Shown here one piece after another: positions 1 through 9,980 of a stretch of DNA of 64,000 bases. Position numbers and translations under genes: made by a program. The first letter of the stretch is position 1, and each line of letters begins with the position of its first letter. Under the pieces are notes generated by a model that had not been told where the DNA came from, did not search any database, and was given only the letters and a program-made list of their open reading frames with translations. Source of the stretch: an uncultured bacterium (lineage in GTDB: Bacteria > Verrucomicrobiota > Verrucomicrobiia > CAIQCK01); assembly GCA_903870275.1 (NCBI GenBank), contig CAIQCK010000068.1:62001-126000 (forward strand), read 5' to 3'.

Positions 1-978
1 ATCCCTTACAGCAACGACATGCGGCCCGTGCACTTGCTCGACGGCGAGCGCGTGGTCGAGTATCCGGTCGTGCAGGCGACGCTGACGAAGCGTTACACCC
101 GGCGCGCCATCGAGTTTGTCGAGCGCCACAAGGACGGGCCGTTCTTCCTCTACCTGCCGCACGCCATGCCGCACAAGCCGCTCGCCTGCACGGAGGAGTT
201 CTACAAGAAGTCCGGCGACGGCCTCTACGCGGATGTCATTGCCGAACTCGACAACCAGATTGGCGAGTTGGCCGCCACGCTCAAGCGGCTCGGCCTCGAC
301 GAAAAGACACTGGTGATTTTCAGCAGCGACAACGGCCCGTGGTTCGGCGGCAGCACCGGCGGCCTGCGCGGCATGAAGGGCGGCCCGTGGGAAGGCGGCT
401 ACCGCGTGCCGTGCATCGCCCGCTGGCCCGGCCGGATTCCCGTCGGCCACGTCAGCCACGCGCCGGCGGTGATGATGGACCTGTTCGCAACCGTGCTGAA
501 GGCGGCGGGCATCGAGCCGCCCCGCGACCGCGTCGTGGACGGTCGGGACATCATGCCGCTGTTCACCAGCGACGCGAAGAGTCCGCACGAGGTTGTCTTT
601 GGCATGGTCGGCCCACGGTTGGACACCGTGCGCGACGAGCGATGGAAACTGCACGTGCTGCTGGCGCACGATTGGAAGAGCAAGCCGGGCGAGCGGTGGA
701 TTGACCCGCGCGGCCCCGACGGCGTGACGATCCTCGCGCCCTACGAGCAGTATCAGCCGATCGACCATCCCGGCCTGCGCACCGGCGACGCGCCGGCGGC
801 GATGGCGCTGTTCGATTTGCAAAACGACCCCGGCGAGCAACACAACGTCGCCGACCAGCATCCCGAAATCGTCGCGCATCTCAAGGGGCTCTACGATCAG
901 ATGAACAAGGACGTTCCGCCGCCTCCCGCGCCAAAGGGCAAGGCCGGAGCGGCGAAGCGGGCCGCCGGCGCCAAATGA
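1..978 (+). CDS. Sulfatase, C-terminal part (5' end cut by window)
   Basis: The frame is open from base 1, so this is the C-terminal ~325 residues of a longer arylsulfatase-type protein. Such enzymes hydrolyse sulfate esters on polysaccharides. The sulfatase core is visible: a PFFLYLPHAMPHKPL strand, the metal-binding SSDNGP motif (nt about 319-342) and the substrate-side GGPWEGGYRVP segment. A DLQNDPGEQHNVA tail, typical of sulfatase C-termini, follows near nt 815-855. The C-x-P-x-R site that becomes formylglycine lies upstream of the window and cannot be judged. The last ~20 residues are a low-complexity Pro/Lys/Ala tail. The next gene starts 9 bp downstream on the same strand, so co-transcription is likely. 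Confidence 0.93.
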   Translation: MPYSNDMRPVHLLDGERVVEYPVVQATLTKRYTRRAIEFVERHKDGPFFLYLPHAMPHKPLACTEEFYKKSGDGLYADVIAELDNQIGELAATLKRLGLDEKTLVIFSSDNGPWFGGSTGGLRGMKGGPWEGGYRVPCIARWPGRIPVGHVSHAPAVMMDLFATVLKAAGIEPPRDRVVDGRDIMPLFTSDAKSPHEVVFGMVGPRLDTVRDERWKLHVLLAHDWKSKPGERWIDPRGPDGVTILAPYEQYQPIDHPGLRTGDAPAAMALFDLQNDPGEQHNVADQHPEIVAHLKGLYDQMNKDVPPPPAPKGKAGAAKRAAGAK

Positions 979-987
979 AGAACTGAG

Positions 988-3789
988 ATGCGTTCACTAC
1001 AATCATCGGCTAGGAACTGGGCGGCGGCGGTTGCGTTGCTGCTGGCGGGCGCGCTCATCGGCGCGCGCGCGGATTATTGCCCGCCGTCGTCGCGCGCATC
1101 GGACGGGATGCGCGACATCATGTTGATCTACGGCGAGGCTGGAAAATGGAAGCCGGACGACTTTCTCCCCTACGTGGCGTATCTGGACCGGCAGGGAAAA
1201 CCGCGCGATTGGTTTTACGATGCCTTCCTATTCATGATGTTTGGCGGCGCGCCTTCGGGGAAATCTTACATCGAAGGCGCGACCAACCGCAAAGACTGGG
1301 AGTTTTTCCTTGATGAAGAGTTCGCGCCGGGCCGCGAGTTCGCCGCGCTGGACGCGACCATCGAGGCCGCGGCAAAATCGCTCGGCCGCGCGCCGGTCGT
1401 GCCGGTGATCGTGATGATTCCGTATCCGTCGCCGAAGCAGAAGGACTTCGGCACCGTGGATGGCGGCGGCGGGACGGAGGACTTCAGCACGGACGCGGGA
1501 CGGCAAAAAGCGGTCGCGTGGTTTTTGCGCGCGTTCCGGGACCGCTGGCAGCACGCGGCGTTTCGCCATCTGAAACTGTGGGGCTTCTACTGGATGAACG
1601 AGGGCATCTCACCTGCCGATGAGGCGATCGTCAAGGCGACGGCGCGGGACATTCACTCGCTCGGCCTCAAGTTCCACTGGATTCCGTGGTTCAACGCGCC
1701 CGGTGTCGGGAAGTGGCGCGACCTGGGTTTCGACCTGGTCATCATGCAGCCGAACTACGCGTTCATTCCGCCGTCGGGATTGTTGCGGATTCCCGACGAG
1801 GACCGGCTGACGAACGCCGCGAACACCTGCCGACGGCTGGGCATGGGCATCGAGATGGAGTTGAACATGAATGCCGGTTGGGACCCGCACCGGTTGATGT
1901 CCGTGGACCCGAAAGACCAGGTGAACCTCCAGCTTTACCTCGATCACGGCGATGCCTCGCTGGACGGCTACCAGAGCGGCGCGGTGCGCGCCTACTATCA
2001 AGGCAGCACCGCCATCGCCAGCCTTTGTCGCAGCAACGATCCGAACCTGCGCCAGCTTTACGACGACCTGTATCGCTTCCACAAGGGCACCTACAAACGC
2101 CGCCGGCCTTATCAACCGTTGCGCGCCCCGGCGGCGTGTCTTGTGGATGGACGCTGGACAACTCGGCCGGATGCCCCTGCGAAAGCCGTTACCCTTGCGG
2201 GGCCGCATGCCGCGCTCACGCTGGATTTGGAAAGCGCGCGGCTGGTGGGAGACGTCCGGATTCACTTCGCCGGCAGCGTTGCGCCTCAACGCGTGAGTCT
2301 CGCGTTGAATTCCGATCCGGTGAGCGGCGCGTTCGTGGAGGTGGCGGCCAACGACGACATTCTTCTGCGCCCGGAAGCCGGCGGCGGTTTCACCATCCTG
2401 ACTTTTCCGGCGCGGCTTGCGCGGCGAATGCGCGTGGACTTCGCCGTGAAGGCCGGGGAGTCCATCGCGGTGGATGAGGTTTTGCTCATGCCGACCGCGC
2501 ACATGCTGTGGGGTTACCCGTATGAAATCAGCGCGAACGGGACCGACGAGGCGCATTGCCTGACGGACGGTGTGGCGGGCGGCGATGCGATGGCGGTTTG
2601 GCGCGATGGCCGCGGAGAAGCGCGCTTTGAGTTGCAGGAAGCGTGGTATGCCGAATCGTTGCGGGTGCATTTTCGGCGCGTGGGCCGCAAGCCGTTCACC
2701 CCGCGCCTGTCGGTGGATGTCGCGGCGGGGAATTTTTCGGCGGACAACGATGGTTGGGCCGTCGTGCCGCTCAACTGTCCGGTCCGGCGGATGAGCCTTC
2801 GCGTGGAGGATGCCGCCGCCGGCGTCGTGGCCGTGGACGAGGTGGCGTTATTGCCGGCGAAGAATCTCGCCGCCGGATGCGCCTACACCTATGACCCGCC
2901 GTTCCACGCGACATACCCGGACGACGGCCGCAAGTTGACCGACGGCGAACTCTCGCACGGTTTCGGCGACGGCAAGATGGTCGGTTGGGCCGGATGGTCC
3001 GGGACGCGCGACGTCACCGTTACCGTGGATCTCGGTGCGGTGCGCGCGGTGGACGCGGTGGAAGCGCACGTGCAGGGCGGCGGGGTTGCGGCCGTGCACT
3101 TTCCGGAGCGCGCCGCGGCAAGCGTTTCGGACGACGGCAACCAGTGGCAGCCAGTGGCCGCGTCGCGGGCGGCGCCGGAGGTGACGGAGTCCCGCGAGTC
3201 GAAGGGATTGCGGAGCGCGCTTGGCTGGCTGAAACTGCCGACGCCGGGTGCGCACGGTCGTTACGTCAGACTGCGGCTGACACCGACGAGCTGGCTGATG
3301 CTCAGCGAAATCCGCGTCATGTCGGGCGGCGAGAACGTGGCGCTGAGGCAGCCTTACTCGGTCCAGCCGCAGCCGACTGGCGGGGAACCCTACGCCGACA
3401 ACACCGGTCTGCTGACCGATGGATTTTACTCGAAGCCGGGCGGCTGGAAATCCTGCGCGGGTTTCAACAAGGGCGAACCGGCGGTTACGGTGGACTTGGG
3501 CGCGACACGCGACATCGGCGCGGCGCGCCTGCACGTTCACGGCGGTGGACCGGGCGGGGTTTGGTTTCCCAGCGAAGTCATCGTGTCCACCTCCAGCGAT
3601 GGCACGTCATGGACACCGGCCGGCACGGCGCGCGATCATCCCGACGAGGACGGCAAAACCGGTGTCGCCACTTTCATGGGCGTGACGTTCGCGCCGCGCG
3701 AGGCGCGTTGGGTGCGGTTTCAGATCAAGCGCCGTGGCTGGGTGATGATGGATGAACTGGAAGTGATCCCGGCCGCGCGACAGAAATGA
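988..3789 (+). CDS. Secreted DUF4855 protein with F5/8C-like carbohydrate-binding modules
   Basis: This 933-residue protein begins with a signal peptide (about residues 1-29, ending in GARAD). Residues ~30-380 match the look of DUF4855: a MRDIMLIYGE opening, then FYDAFLFMMFGG, WGFYWMNEG and a MQPNYAF strand, suggesting a TIM-barrel-like enzyme of unknown reaction. The rest holds discoidin-like (F5/8 type C) segments, most clearly TVTVDLGAVRAVDAV and AVTVDLGATRDIGAARLHVHGGG, each followed by an ARWVRF or GRYVRL strand, as in carbohydrate-binding domains. It lies 9 bp after a sulfatase and probably acts with it on a sulfated glycan outside the cytoplasm. The DUF4855 assignment comes from remembered family features, not a search. 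Confidence 0.8.
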   Translation: MRSLQSSARNWAAAVALLLAGALIGARADYCPPSSRASDGMRDIMLIYGEAGKWKPDDFLPYVAYLDRQGKPRDWFYDAFLFMMFGGAPSGKSYIEGATNRKDWEFFLDEEFAPGREFAALDATIEAAAKSLGRAPVVPVIVMIPYPSPKQKDFGTVDGGGGTEDFSTDAGRQKAVAWFLRAFRDRWQHAAFRHLKLWGFYWMNEGISPADEAIVKATARDIHSLGLKFHWIPWFNAPGVGKWRDLGFDLVIMQPNYAFIPPSGLLRIPDEDRLTNAANTCRRLGMGIEMELNMNAGWDPHRLMSVDPKDQVNLQLYLDHGDASLDGYQSGAVRAYYQGSTAIASLCRSNDPNLRQLYDDLYRFHKGTYKRRRPYQPLRAPAACLVDGRWTTRPDAPAKAVTLAGPHAALTLDLESARLVGDVRIHFAGSVAPQRVSLALNSDPVSGAFVEVAANDDILLRPEAGGGFTILTFPARLARRMRVDFAVKAGESIAVDEVLLMPTAHMLWGYPYEISANGTDEAHCLTDGVAGGDAMAVWRDGRGEARFELQEAWYAESLRVHFRRVGRKPFTPRLSVDVAAGNFSADNDGWAVVPLNCPVRRMSLRVEDAAAGVVAVDEVALLPAKNLAAGCAYTYDPPFHATYPDDGRKLTDGELSHGFGDGKMVGWAGWSGTRDVTVTVDLGAVRAVDAVEAHVQGGGVAAVHFPERAAASVSDDGNQWQPVAASRAAPEVTESRESKGLRSALGWLKLPTPGAHGRYVRLRLTPTSWLMLSEIRVMSGGENVALRQPYSVQPQPTGGEPYADNTGLLTDGFYSKPGGWKSCAGFNKGEPAVTVDLGATRDIGAARLHVHGGGPGGVWFPSEVIVSTSSDGTSWTPAGTARDHPDEDGKTGVATFMGVTFAPREARWVRFQIKRRGWVMMDELEVIPAARQK

Positions 3790-3793
3790 GGGC

Positions 3794-3807
3794 GGCACCT
3801 CGGTGCC
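3794..3807. other. Short hairpin between convergent genes
   Basis: GGCACC and GGTGCC are separated by two bases just after the stop of the DUF4855 gene and before the stop of the converging large gene. There is no T-tract, so it is not a classical intrinsic terminator; it could be a small REP-like hairpin. Confidence 0.3.
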
Positions 3808-3851
3808 ACTTGCGCGTGCGTTGTGGCTAGCGGCCGTTCCATCTTGCGCCG

Positions 3852-6800
3852 TTACTGATAAACCACCCGCCGCAACCAGCCGGCGTCCAGACCGGAGGCG
3901 TTGGCGGCATTCTTGGCGTAGGTCCACGTCAGCCGATGCGGCCCCGCCGGAATTAGATAGGTCAGCGTCTGCCAGCCCGCCTCGCCGGAGATGGGGCCGG
4001 GCTGGTCGACGCCGTCAATCGAGAACGTCAGGAAATCTCCATTCAACTCCGAGGAGACCATCCACTGGAAACTCAACGTGCCCGGCCCCATCACCGTCGT
4101 CTCCACCCACGACACGTTCAGATTGCCGATGTGCCCGCTCCACGCGGCGCTGCTGCCGTCTTTCGCAATCGTCGGTGTCCATACCGCGTCGCCGTTGGTG
4201 CTCCACGTCAGGTTAGTCGCGCCTAACGCCTCCCCCAGCGTCGTCGCGGGCAACGCCAATGTCATGGACAGACCGGAGACGACCAGACCCGATCCGCCGC
4301 TGCTCAGCGGTGCCGTGTGCAACAGGTTGTTCTTGATCTGCTGCAAATCCACCGCGTTGATGGTGCCGCTGCAATTGACATCACAGAGGAAGTTCGCCGG
4401 GGTCAGTGTCGCCAGCAGGTTGTTCTTCACCTGCTGCAAGTCCACCGCATTGACCGTGCCGCTCTGGTTGACATCGCCGTAGAGGGAGCGGATGCGCACG
4501 GCGTTGGTACCGGCGAGCGGGTTACCGGCGGAATCCGTGATGCCACTGAGCACGACCGTGACCAGCGACTGATCCACGGCGTTGGTCAGGTTCAACGTCA
4601 GGTTGCTGCTGCTGATGGAAGCGGCGCTGTAGATGACGTTGGTGAGCGTGAAGCTGCCGGCATTGAGCACGCCGCCGGCCGCCGCGACGTTGGTATTGAA
4701 GTTGAAGATGAGCGTGGTCGGTCCGCCAAGACGCGGTTCGACGGTCGCGTTGCTGGTCGGATCGAGCATCAGCGGCAGGTCGAACGTGCCAGACGCGCCG
4801 TGGGTCTTGCGCGAGACGGCGGACAGCAAGGCCAGCGCCGGGTTGATCGTGAGCGCAAAATTGCCGTTGGTGGTGGCGGAGACGCTGTCGGTGACTTGCG
4901 CGATGAAACTGAATGTGCCCGTGGCAGTCGGCGTGCCGCTGAGCAAGCCGGTGGCGTCGAAAGTCAGCCCGCCGGGCAACGCGCCTCCGATCGCGATCCA
5001 CGTGTAGGGCGGCGTGCCGTTGGTGGCGATGAGCGTTTGCGAATAGCCGACGCCGACGGTGCCCGCTGGCAGCGATGAGATCGTCGTGATCACCGGCCAC
5101 ACGTTGACCGTGAGCGTGACCGCGATGCTGGTGATGCTGCTGACGACGTTGCTGATGACGACGATGTAGGTGCCGGCGTTGGTGGCGGAAACGGACGCGA
5201 CGTTGTAGGTGGCGTTGGTGGCGCTGACGATGTTGGTGCCATTCAGCCGCCATTGATAAAACAAGGGGCTCGTACCCGAAGCCGCCACGCTGAAGGAAAC
5301 GCCCTGGCCCACATCCACCGTCTGGGGCGACGGCGGCGTGACCACCACGGGGGTGCTCCATTCGGAACCCAAGCCCGCAAACGCCGACGGATTGCTTTGG
5401 TTGTTGTATTCCGTGGCAACCCAGCCGGCCGAGCGGACGACGCTGCTGATCCGAATTTCATCCAGCGAGCCATTCCATGCGCTGGGTGTCCAAACGGATT
5501 TTCCGATGTTGAAAGTGGTTCCATTGTTCTGCGGATAAAACGCATACGCGGCGGTTCCGGCCGCGGCGCCTTGGAGGTAAAACTGGAGATTCGTTCCATT
5601 CCAAGTGGCCACAATCTGCTGCCATGTGTTCAACGAGAGTGTGGAAGTGGATGACACAAAACCATCCCCACTAAAGCCGAAACGGAACGTGTTGCCCGCG
5701 CTCACTGCGAATTGATAGCCCTCGGCGAATCCTGTCGTCCCGATTGAACAAACGCGCGCACCGCCCACAAGGGTCGTGGGATAAACCCACGCGGAGATCG
5801 TGCCCGGCGATCCCGCCAGCACCAGAGCGGCGCCAGTATCGGTCGTCAGGAACCCCGTGCTGCCGTCGAAGCTCACCGCGTTGCCAATCTCGCCCGCAGC
5901 GCCAAAGGTGGACCCGGAATTGCCCGCCAGGCTCGCGGCGTTCGCGGTTGAATCATAAGCCGGGCTGGCGCTCTCGCCCAGGTGCCAGACGCCCGCGAAC
6001 CCGTTCGTCCACACTTGCGGGGCATTCTGCCGGCTCGTGCTGCACAACGGATTGCCATACCGCAGATTGATCACCGTGTCCGCGCTGTTGGAAAGGCTTG
6101 GAATGTTGACCCAGACACGGGCCTTGGTTCCGCCCGTGGCGCCGCCGGTGGCGAGGTAGTTGGTTTCGATTTCAAACGCCAGCAGGTTCCCGATGGTGTC
6201 CGTGAAGACCAAGTCCGCGCCGTCGGCGCGCGCATGCGCGGCCAGATCATGATCGTCATTAATGACAATCAACACCGGGAAATTGGTTTGCGCCGCCGCG
6301 ACCTGGCCATGGTTGATTGTGATGGCCTTGAGATGAAGCCAGCCCGACCATGTTGGGTCGTTGACCGTCAGCGTCGCGGCGCTGCTCGTCACGCTGCCGA
6401 CGCTGTTGGTGACGATCACCGCGTAACTGCCCGCATCCGTGAGCTGCGCCGCGGCAATCGTGTCGGTCGCGCTGGTCGCTCCGGCGATGTTCGTCCCGTT
6501 CTTCTGCCACTGATAATACAATGGCGCCGTGCCGGTCGCCGCCACCGTGAAGGCCGCCGGCTGGCCCACGTTCACCATCTGGCTCGAGGGCTGCGACGTG
6601 ATGGCAGGGGGAATGGGCACGTCGGTGAGCGTCAGCGTCGCGACACTGCTCGTCACGCTGCCGGCGCTGTTACCGACGACGACCGAGAACGTCGCCCCGT
6701 TGTCCGCCGCCACGAGTGTCGGCGTCGTATAAGTCGCATTGGTTGCTCCGACGATGTTCGTGCCATTCTTGAGCCACTGGTAACTCACCGGCCCGGAGCC

Positions 6801-9602
6801 ACTGACCACCACGCTGAAGGTCGCCGCCTGGCCCGTCGTCGTGCTCTGGTTGACGGGCGCGATGACGATGCCGGGGTTCAGCACCGCGTTTGAATAAACG
6901 ATGTTGAGCAAAGCCGTATAGGGGCTGCCCACCACGGTGCCACCGGTGGGCACGCCGAATTGCAACCACGTCGGCACGGTTCCTGTTTCATTGGTGCTGT
7001 TGATGATCGGCACGGTAATGATTTTGTCGGCGCTGTCACCGTCGGCCCATGAAAGCGTGCCTCCATTGCCGGAGAAATCCGTGCCGGGAATCCCCGTGCC
7101 GCCGCCGAATGAATAGGTGACGCTGACCGCGCCACTGCTGCCCCCCGTGCGCGAGACGGGAATGGAGGCACTGCTGTTGGTGCCATAGACCGTATAAACA
7201 GCCGCCGGGTAGCCATAGCCAAACGCGGTCATGTTGCTGTAACCATCGAACGCCAGGATGCCGGCTGACGCCGCCGTATTCGCGCTCAGGATGTTGACCA
7301 ACGAGCGCCGGTAAAAGGGGGCGCTCAGTGGAGAAGGCCAAACACCGTCATCCAAAGCCACGGTGAACGTCACGTTGCTGGATGGATTGCTGTTGAGAAT
7401 GGTGACCGGAAAAGTCTTGGCTGCCAGGTCTCCATCGGCCCACGTCAAAGCTTGCGGGGTCTTGCCGGGAGTGCCTGGCTGCGCAATCGCCACATAATCC
7501 GTGCCCGCCACCGCGGTCCCGGCGCGCGTGCTGTAATAGACGGTCAGCGGCCCGTTGCCATTGCCCAAACGATTGACGGTAAAGACAGCCGTCCCCGCAC
7601 CCGCCGCCACCGAGTAGGAAGGAGCGCTGAACACGGCATCGTTGACCACCGGGTTCACCAGCGTGACCAGCGCGGGGTTGGCGGTGCCCAGGATCGCGCC
7701 GCCGGTCGGATTGCTCAGGCTGACCAGAAAATCCAAGTCGGCGTTCAGCGTGCCGTTGAACAGCAGCGGCACCGTGATTGTGCGCGGGCTGTCGTCGCTG
7801 GCGCCCCAACTCAAGTTTCCCGTCACGGCGGTGTAATTAACGCCGGCTTGTGCCAACCCATCACTGGTGGCGTAATTCACGGTCACCGCATTGCCGAGGC
7901 CGCCCATCCGATAGACCGTCAAAGTCACGCTCCCTTGATCGGCATTCGTGCTGTAGCTCGAGGAACTGAACTGCAAGACCGGCTGCGTCACGGCCGGCCG
8001 CAACCGCAGCGCGATATCGGTCTCAAACGAGGGAATGGCCAGCGTGTGCGAACCGGCATTGACGGCGACGGCTTGGATAAGCGCGCCGGATGCCGGGTTG
8101 ATCCACAGACCCTGCATGTTGTTGGTCGGCACGTTCAAAGTTACCATGCCATTGGTCACCACTTCATTCACACTGTTGGTGTTGAAAACATACAGGCCGA
8201 GATCCTGCGAACTGGCCAGGCCGTAGCCTCGCAACTTGGCGGGCAGCAGAGCCGGCACAAAGGTTGTCGCGGCCGGGTCAAAACCCGCCAGGTAGTCCGT
8301 GAGGATCTTCATGCTCGCCCGCTCTTCCGACCCGATGTATTGGTTGGCAAGCCCCGAAGACGTGTAGGCCGACTTGGCGCCCATGTCCGTCCACAGAAGC
8401 ATCCCCTGGTTGAAAAACGCAGCCCAATTGATGATGCGAAACCGCATCGGATCGTAAGCGCCATAAGGAGCGCTGCTGCCAAGCTCGGTGCTGATAATCG
8501 GCTGCAAGTCGCTCTTCAAGCCATTGATGCTGGAAACCACTGCAGCCGCAATCGAGTCGTCGTTGTTGCTGTAGTAAGCATGAAAGGTCTCCATGTCGAA
8601 CTCGCTGGAGTAGGACTGCGAGTAATTGATGGTGATGAGATGCTGGTAGGGATCGTTCGCGCGGACATAGGTCGTCACCGCATCCGTGTAAGCCTGGGGG
8701 ACGCTCGATTTCTCATTGAGCAGTTCCCAGACATCCACGTAAGCGCCAAAGCGGTTGATGATGTACTGGTGCAAACGCAAGGTGGCCTGGCTGTTTGTGT
8801 CCGACCCGGGCGGATTCGTCACGGCATACCCGCCTTTCGCGGTGGCCCAGATGGTCATGAGGCATTTCCAACCCGCTTGATGGAGCGCCGCCATGAGTTG
8901 ATCGCCCAACATCCCCTGATTCAGGTCATAGGTGTTCTTGCCGGTGTTGTTGACGTTGAAACCGGTGATGTTCTTGAAAGCATCCTGCTCGTTCATGTCC
9001 CGCATCATATTGAATCCGGCTCTGCCCGAAACTGCCAGAAATTGCGCAATCGTCACGGGCACGCCATAGGCGTCCGTCGAAAAGTCGTGTTGCGAGAGAT
9101 TCGTAAAGTTCTGCGCGGGATTGTTCGGCACTGGGATTTCGAAACCGCGGGCATAGAACGGGGTGCCGCCATTTTCGGTCACCAGGCCGTAAGTGCAGGT
9201 CGGATTACGGCGCAAAAAACCGGTGTTGGTGGAATTCGTCGCGGCAAAACCGCCCGAGGTATTGTAGGTCCCGCCCGCGTCGGCGAAGGCGAGCGTCCAG
9301 GTCCAATTCCCGATTTCCTTTGGGGCGAAGCGCAGTTTCCAGGTGCTCGGGTTGAAATAGAATCCACCGACCGTGTAGTTGGTTCCCGACGGCGCGGTAA
9401 ACACGGCGGTAATCAGCGGATCCTCCCACGGGTTCGTGTAGCTGCTGGCCGTGTTGGTCATCGTCAGCTCGTAGATGTCGTAGCGTCCGATGCTGGCGGC
9501 GTTCTGCGTGACGGTAACAACCGGCGGATCTGCCCGCGCCGCAGCGCAGACCAAAAGAAGCACAACGGTCAGGCACGCAGCGGGATTGAATAGGGTCGGC
9601 AC
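3852..9602 (-). CDS. Giant secreted multidomain glycoside hydrolase-like protein with dockerin
   Basis: About 1,916 residues from the GTG at 9602, which sits just before a signal-peptide core (CLTVVLLLVCAAARA). The open frame runs up to 9749, so the start is uncertain. Order: DUF5060-like N-domain (nt ~9530-9210); a GH-A-type (beta/alpha)8 barrel with VWELLNEKS (acid/base Glu, nt ~8730) and ISTELGSS (nucleophile Glu, nt ~8490); three Calx-beta-like repeats (nt ~8000-6900); two Ig-like domains; a DUF2341 domain; a LamG/concanavalin-like domain (nt ~5950-5400); a third Ig domain; a putative-Ig He_PIG domain; a dockerin with two DVNxSGTxNAVDLQQ calcium loops (nt ~4480-4320); and a final beta-rich domain. 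It is probably an extracellular polysaccharidase. The substrate cannot be read from the sequence. Confidence 0.85.
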   Translation of the reverse strand: MPTLFNPAACLTVVLLLVCAAARADPPVVTVTQNAASIGRYDIYELTMTNTASSYTNPWEDPLITAVFTAPSGTNYTVGGFYFNPSTWKLRFAPKEIGNWTWTLAFADAGGTYNTSGGFAATNSTNTGFLRRNPTCTYGLVTENGGTPFYARGFEIPVPNNPAQNFTNLSQHDFSTDAYGVPVTIAQFLAVSGRAGFNMMRDMNEQDAFKNITGFNVNNTGKNTYDLNQGMLGDQLMAALHQAGWKCLMTIWATAKGGYAVTNPPGSDTNSQATLRLHQYIINRFGAYVDVWELLNEKSSVPQAYTDAVTTYVRANDPYQHLITINYSQSYSSEFDMETFHAYYSNNDDSIAAAVVSSINGLKSDLQPIISTELGSSAPYGAYDPMRFRIINWAAFFNQGMLLWTDMGAKSAYTSSGLANQYIGSEERASMKILTDYLAGFDPAATTFVPALLPAKLRGYGLASSQDLGLYVFNTNSVNEVVTNGMVTLNVPTNNMQGLWINPASGALIQAVAVNAGSHTLAIPSFETDIALRLRPAVTQPVLQFSSSSYSTNADQGSVTLTVYRMGGLGNAVTVNYATSDGLAQAGVNYTAVTGNLSWGASDDSPRTITVPLLFNGTLNADLDFLVSLSNPTGGAILGTANPALVTLVNPVVNDAVFSAPSYSVAAGAGTAVFTVNRLGNGNGPLTVYYSTRAGTAVAGTDYVAIAQPGTPGKTPQALTWADGDLAAKTFPVTILNSNPSSNVTFTVALDDGVWPSPLSAPFYRRSLVNILSANTAASAGILAFDGYSNMTAFGYGYPAAVYTVYGTNSSASIPVSRTGGSSGAVSVTYSFGGGTGIPGTDFSGNGGTLSWADGDSADKIITVPIINSTNETGTVPTWLQFGVPTGGTVVGSPYTALLNIVYSNAVLNPGIVIAPVNQSTTTGQAATFSVVVSGSGPVSYQWLKNGTNIVGATNATYTTPTLVAADNGATFSVVVGNSAGSVTSSVATLTLTDVPIPPAITSQPSSQMVNVGQPAAFTVAATGTAPLYYQWQKNGTNIAGATSATDTIAAAQLTDAGSYAVIVTNSVGSVTSSAATLTVNDPTWSGWLHLKAITINHGQVAAAQTNFPVLIVINDDHDLAAHARADGADLVFTDTIGNLLAFEIETNYLATGGATGGTKARVWVNIPSLSNSADTVINLRYGNPLCSTSRQNAPQVWTNGFAGVWHLGESASPAYDSTANAASLAGNSGSTFGAAGEIGNAVSFDGSTGFLTTDTGAALVLAGSPGTISAWVYPTTLVGGARVCSIGTTGFAEGYQFAVSAGNTFRFGFSGDGFVSSTSTLSLNTWQQIVATWNGTNLQFYLQGAAAGTAAYAFYPQNNGTTFNIGKSVWTPSAWNGSLDEIRISSVVRSAGWVATEYNNQSNPSAFAGLGSEWSTPVVVTPPSPQTVDVGQGVSFSVAASGTSPLFYQWRLNGTNIVSATNATYNVASVSATNAGTYIVVISNVVSSITSIAVTLTVNVWPVITTISSLPAGTVGVGYSQTLIATNGTPPYTWIAIGGALPGGLTFDATGLLSGTPTATGTFSFIAQVTDSVSATTNGNFALTINPALALLSAVSRKTHGASGTFDLPLMLDPTSNATVEPRLGGPTTLIFNFNTNVAAAGGVLNAGSFTLTNVIYSAASISSSNLTLNLTNAVDQSLVTVVLSGITDSAGNPLAGTNAVRIRSLYGDVNQSGTVNAVDLQQVKNNLLATLTPANFLCDVNCSGTINAVDLQQIKNNLLHTAPLSSGGSGLVVSGLSMTLALPATTLGEALGATNLTWSTNGDAVWTPTIAKDGSSAAWSGHIGNLNVSWVETTVMGPGTLSFQWMVSSELNGDFLTFSIDGVDQPGPISGEAGWQTLTYLIPAGPHRLTWTYAKNAANASGLDAGWLRRVVYQ

Positions 9603-9779
9603 CTCTTTGTATTCAAAATTTGTCCCACCGGAAACACCTTGCGCGAGGAAGGTGGCGCGTAGCGGCATCATCCCGCTGTCGGGAGCGGTTTCGCTGATTG
9701 GACTCGGCTTCATAACACACTGCCCAGCCACTTCGCAGGTTATCACCAAGCTTGCCTCTCTTGAAACTTTTTTCCGCGC

Positions 9780-9922
9780 ACGTCAAATCGAATCCACACC
9801 GCGGACTCTGGGCCTTGTCGGATGAAATCGCGGCGAAGCTGGCCGGGTTTGACGCGTCCGTGAAAAGGATCGCCAATCCGGGCCTGCTCGGCCATCTCTG
9901 CCGTCTTCTGGCACGGCGCTAG
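9780..9922 (+). pseudogene. Possible C-terminal remnant of a decayed gene
   Basis: One plus-strand frame ending in TAG at about 9920-9922 reads like the tail of a real protein (NPHRGLWALSDEIAAKLAGF, then an Arg/Leu-rich end), with no start codon or credible upstream portion. The 230 bp here lie between the starts and stops of minus-strand genes and hold nothing else recognisable. The family is unknown and it may be chance. Confidence 0.25.
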
Positions 9923-9980
9923 CAACGGCCGCGATCCGGCGGAAGAACCCGCGTTCCGACAAACCGCATCGGGAGGCGTT

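Noticed and set aside
7452-9593. A 713-codon plus-strand frame opposite the giant secreted protein
   Set aside because: Its composition (many Arg, His, Gly, no motifs) is that of an antisense shadow, while the minus strand shows ordered domains.
9613-9925. Short minus-strand frames upstream of the giant gene
   Set aside because: There are overlapping alternatives without ribosome sites or protein features; the plus-strand remnant is a little more protein-like but also weak.
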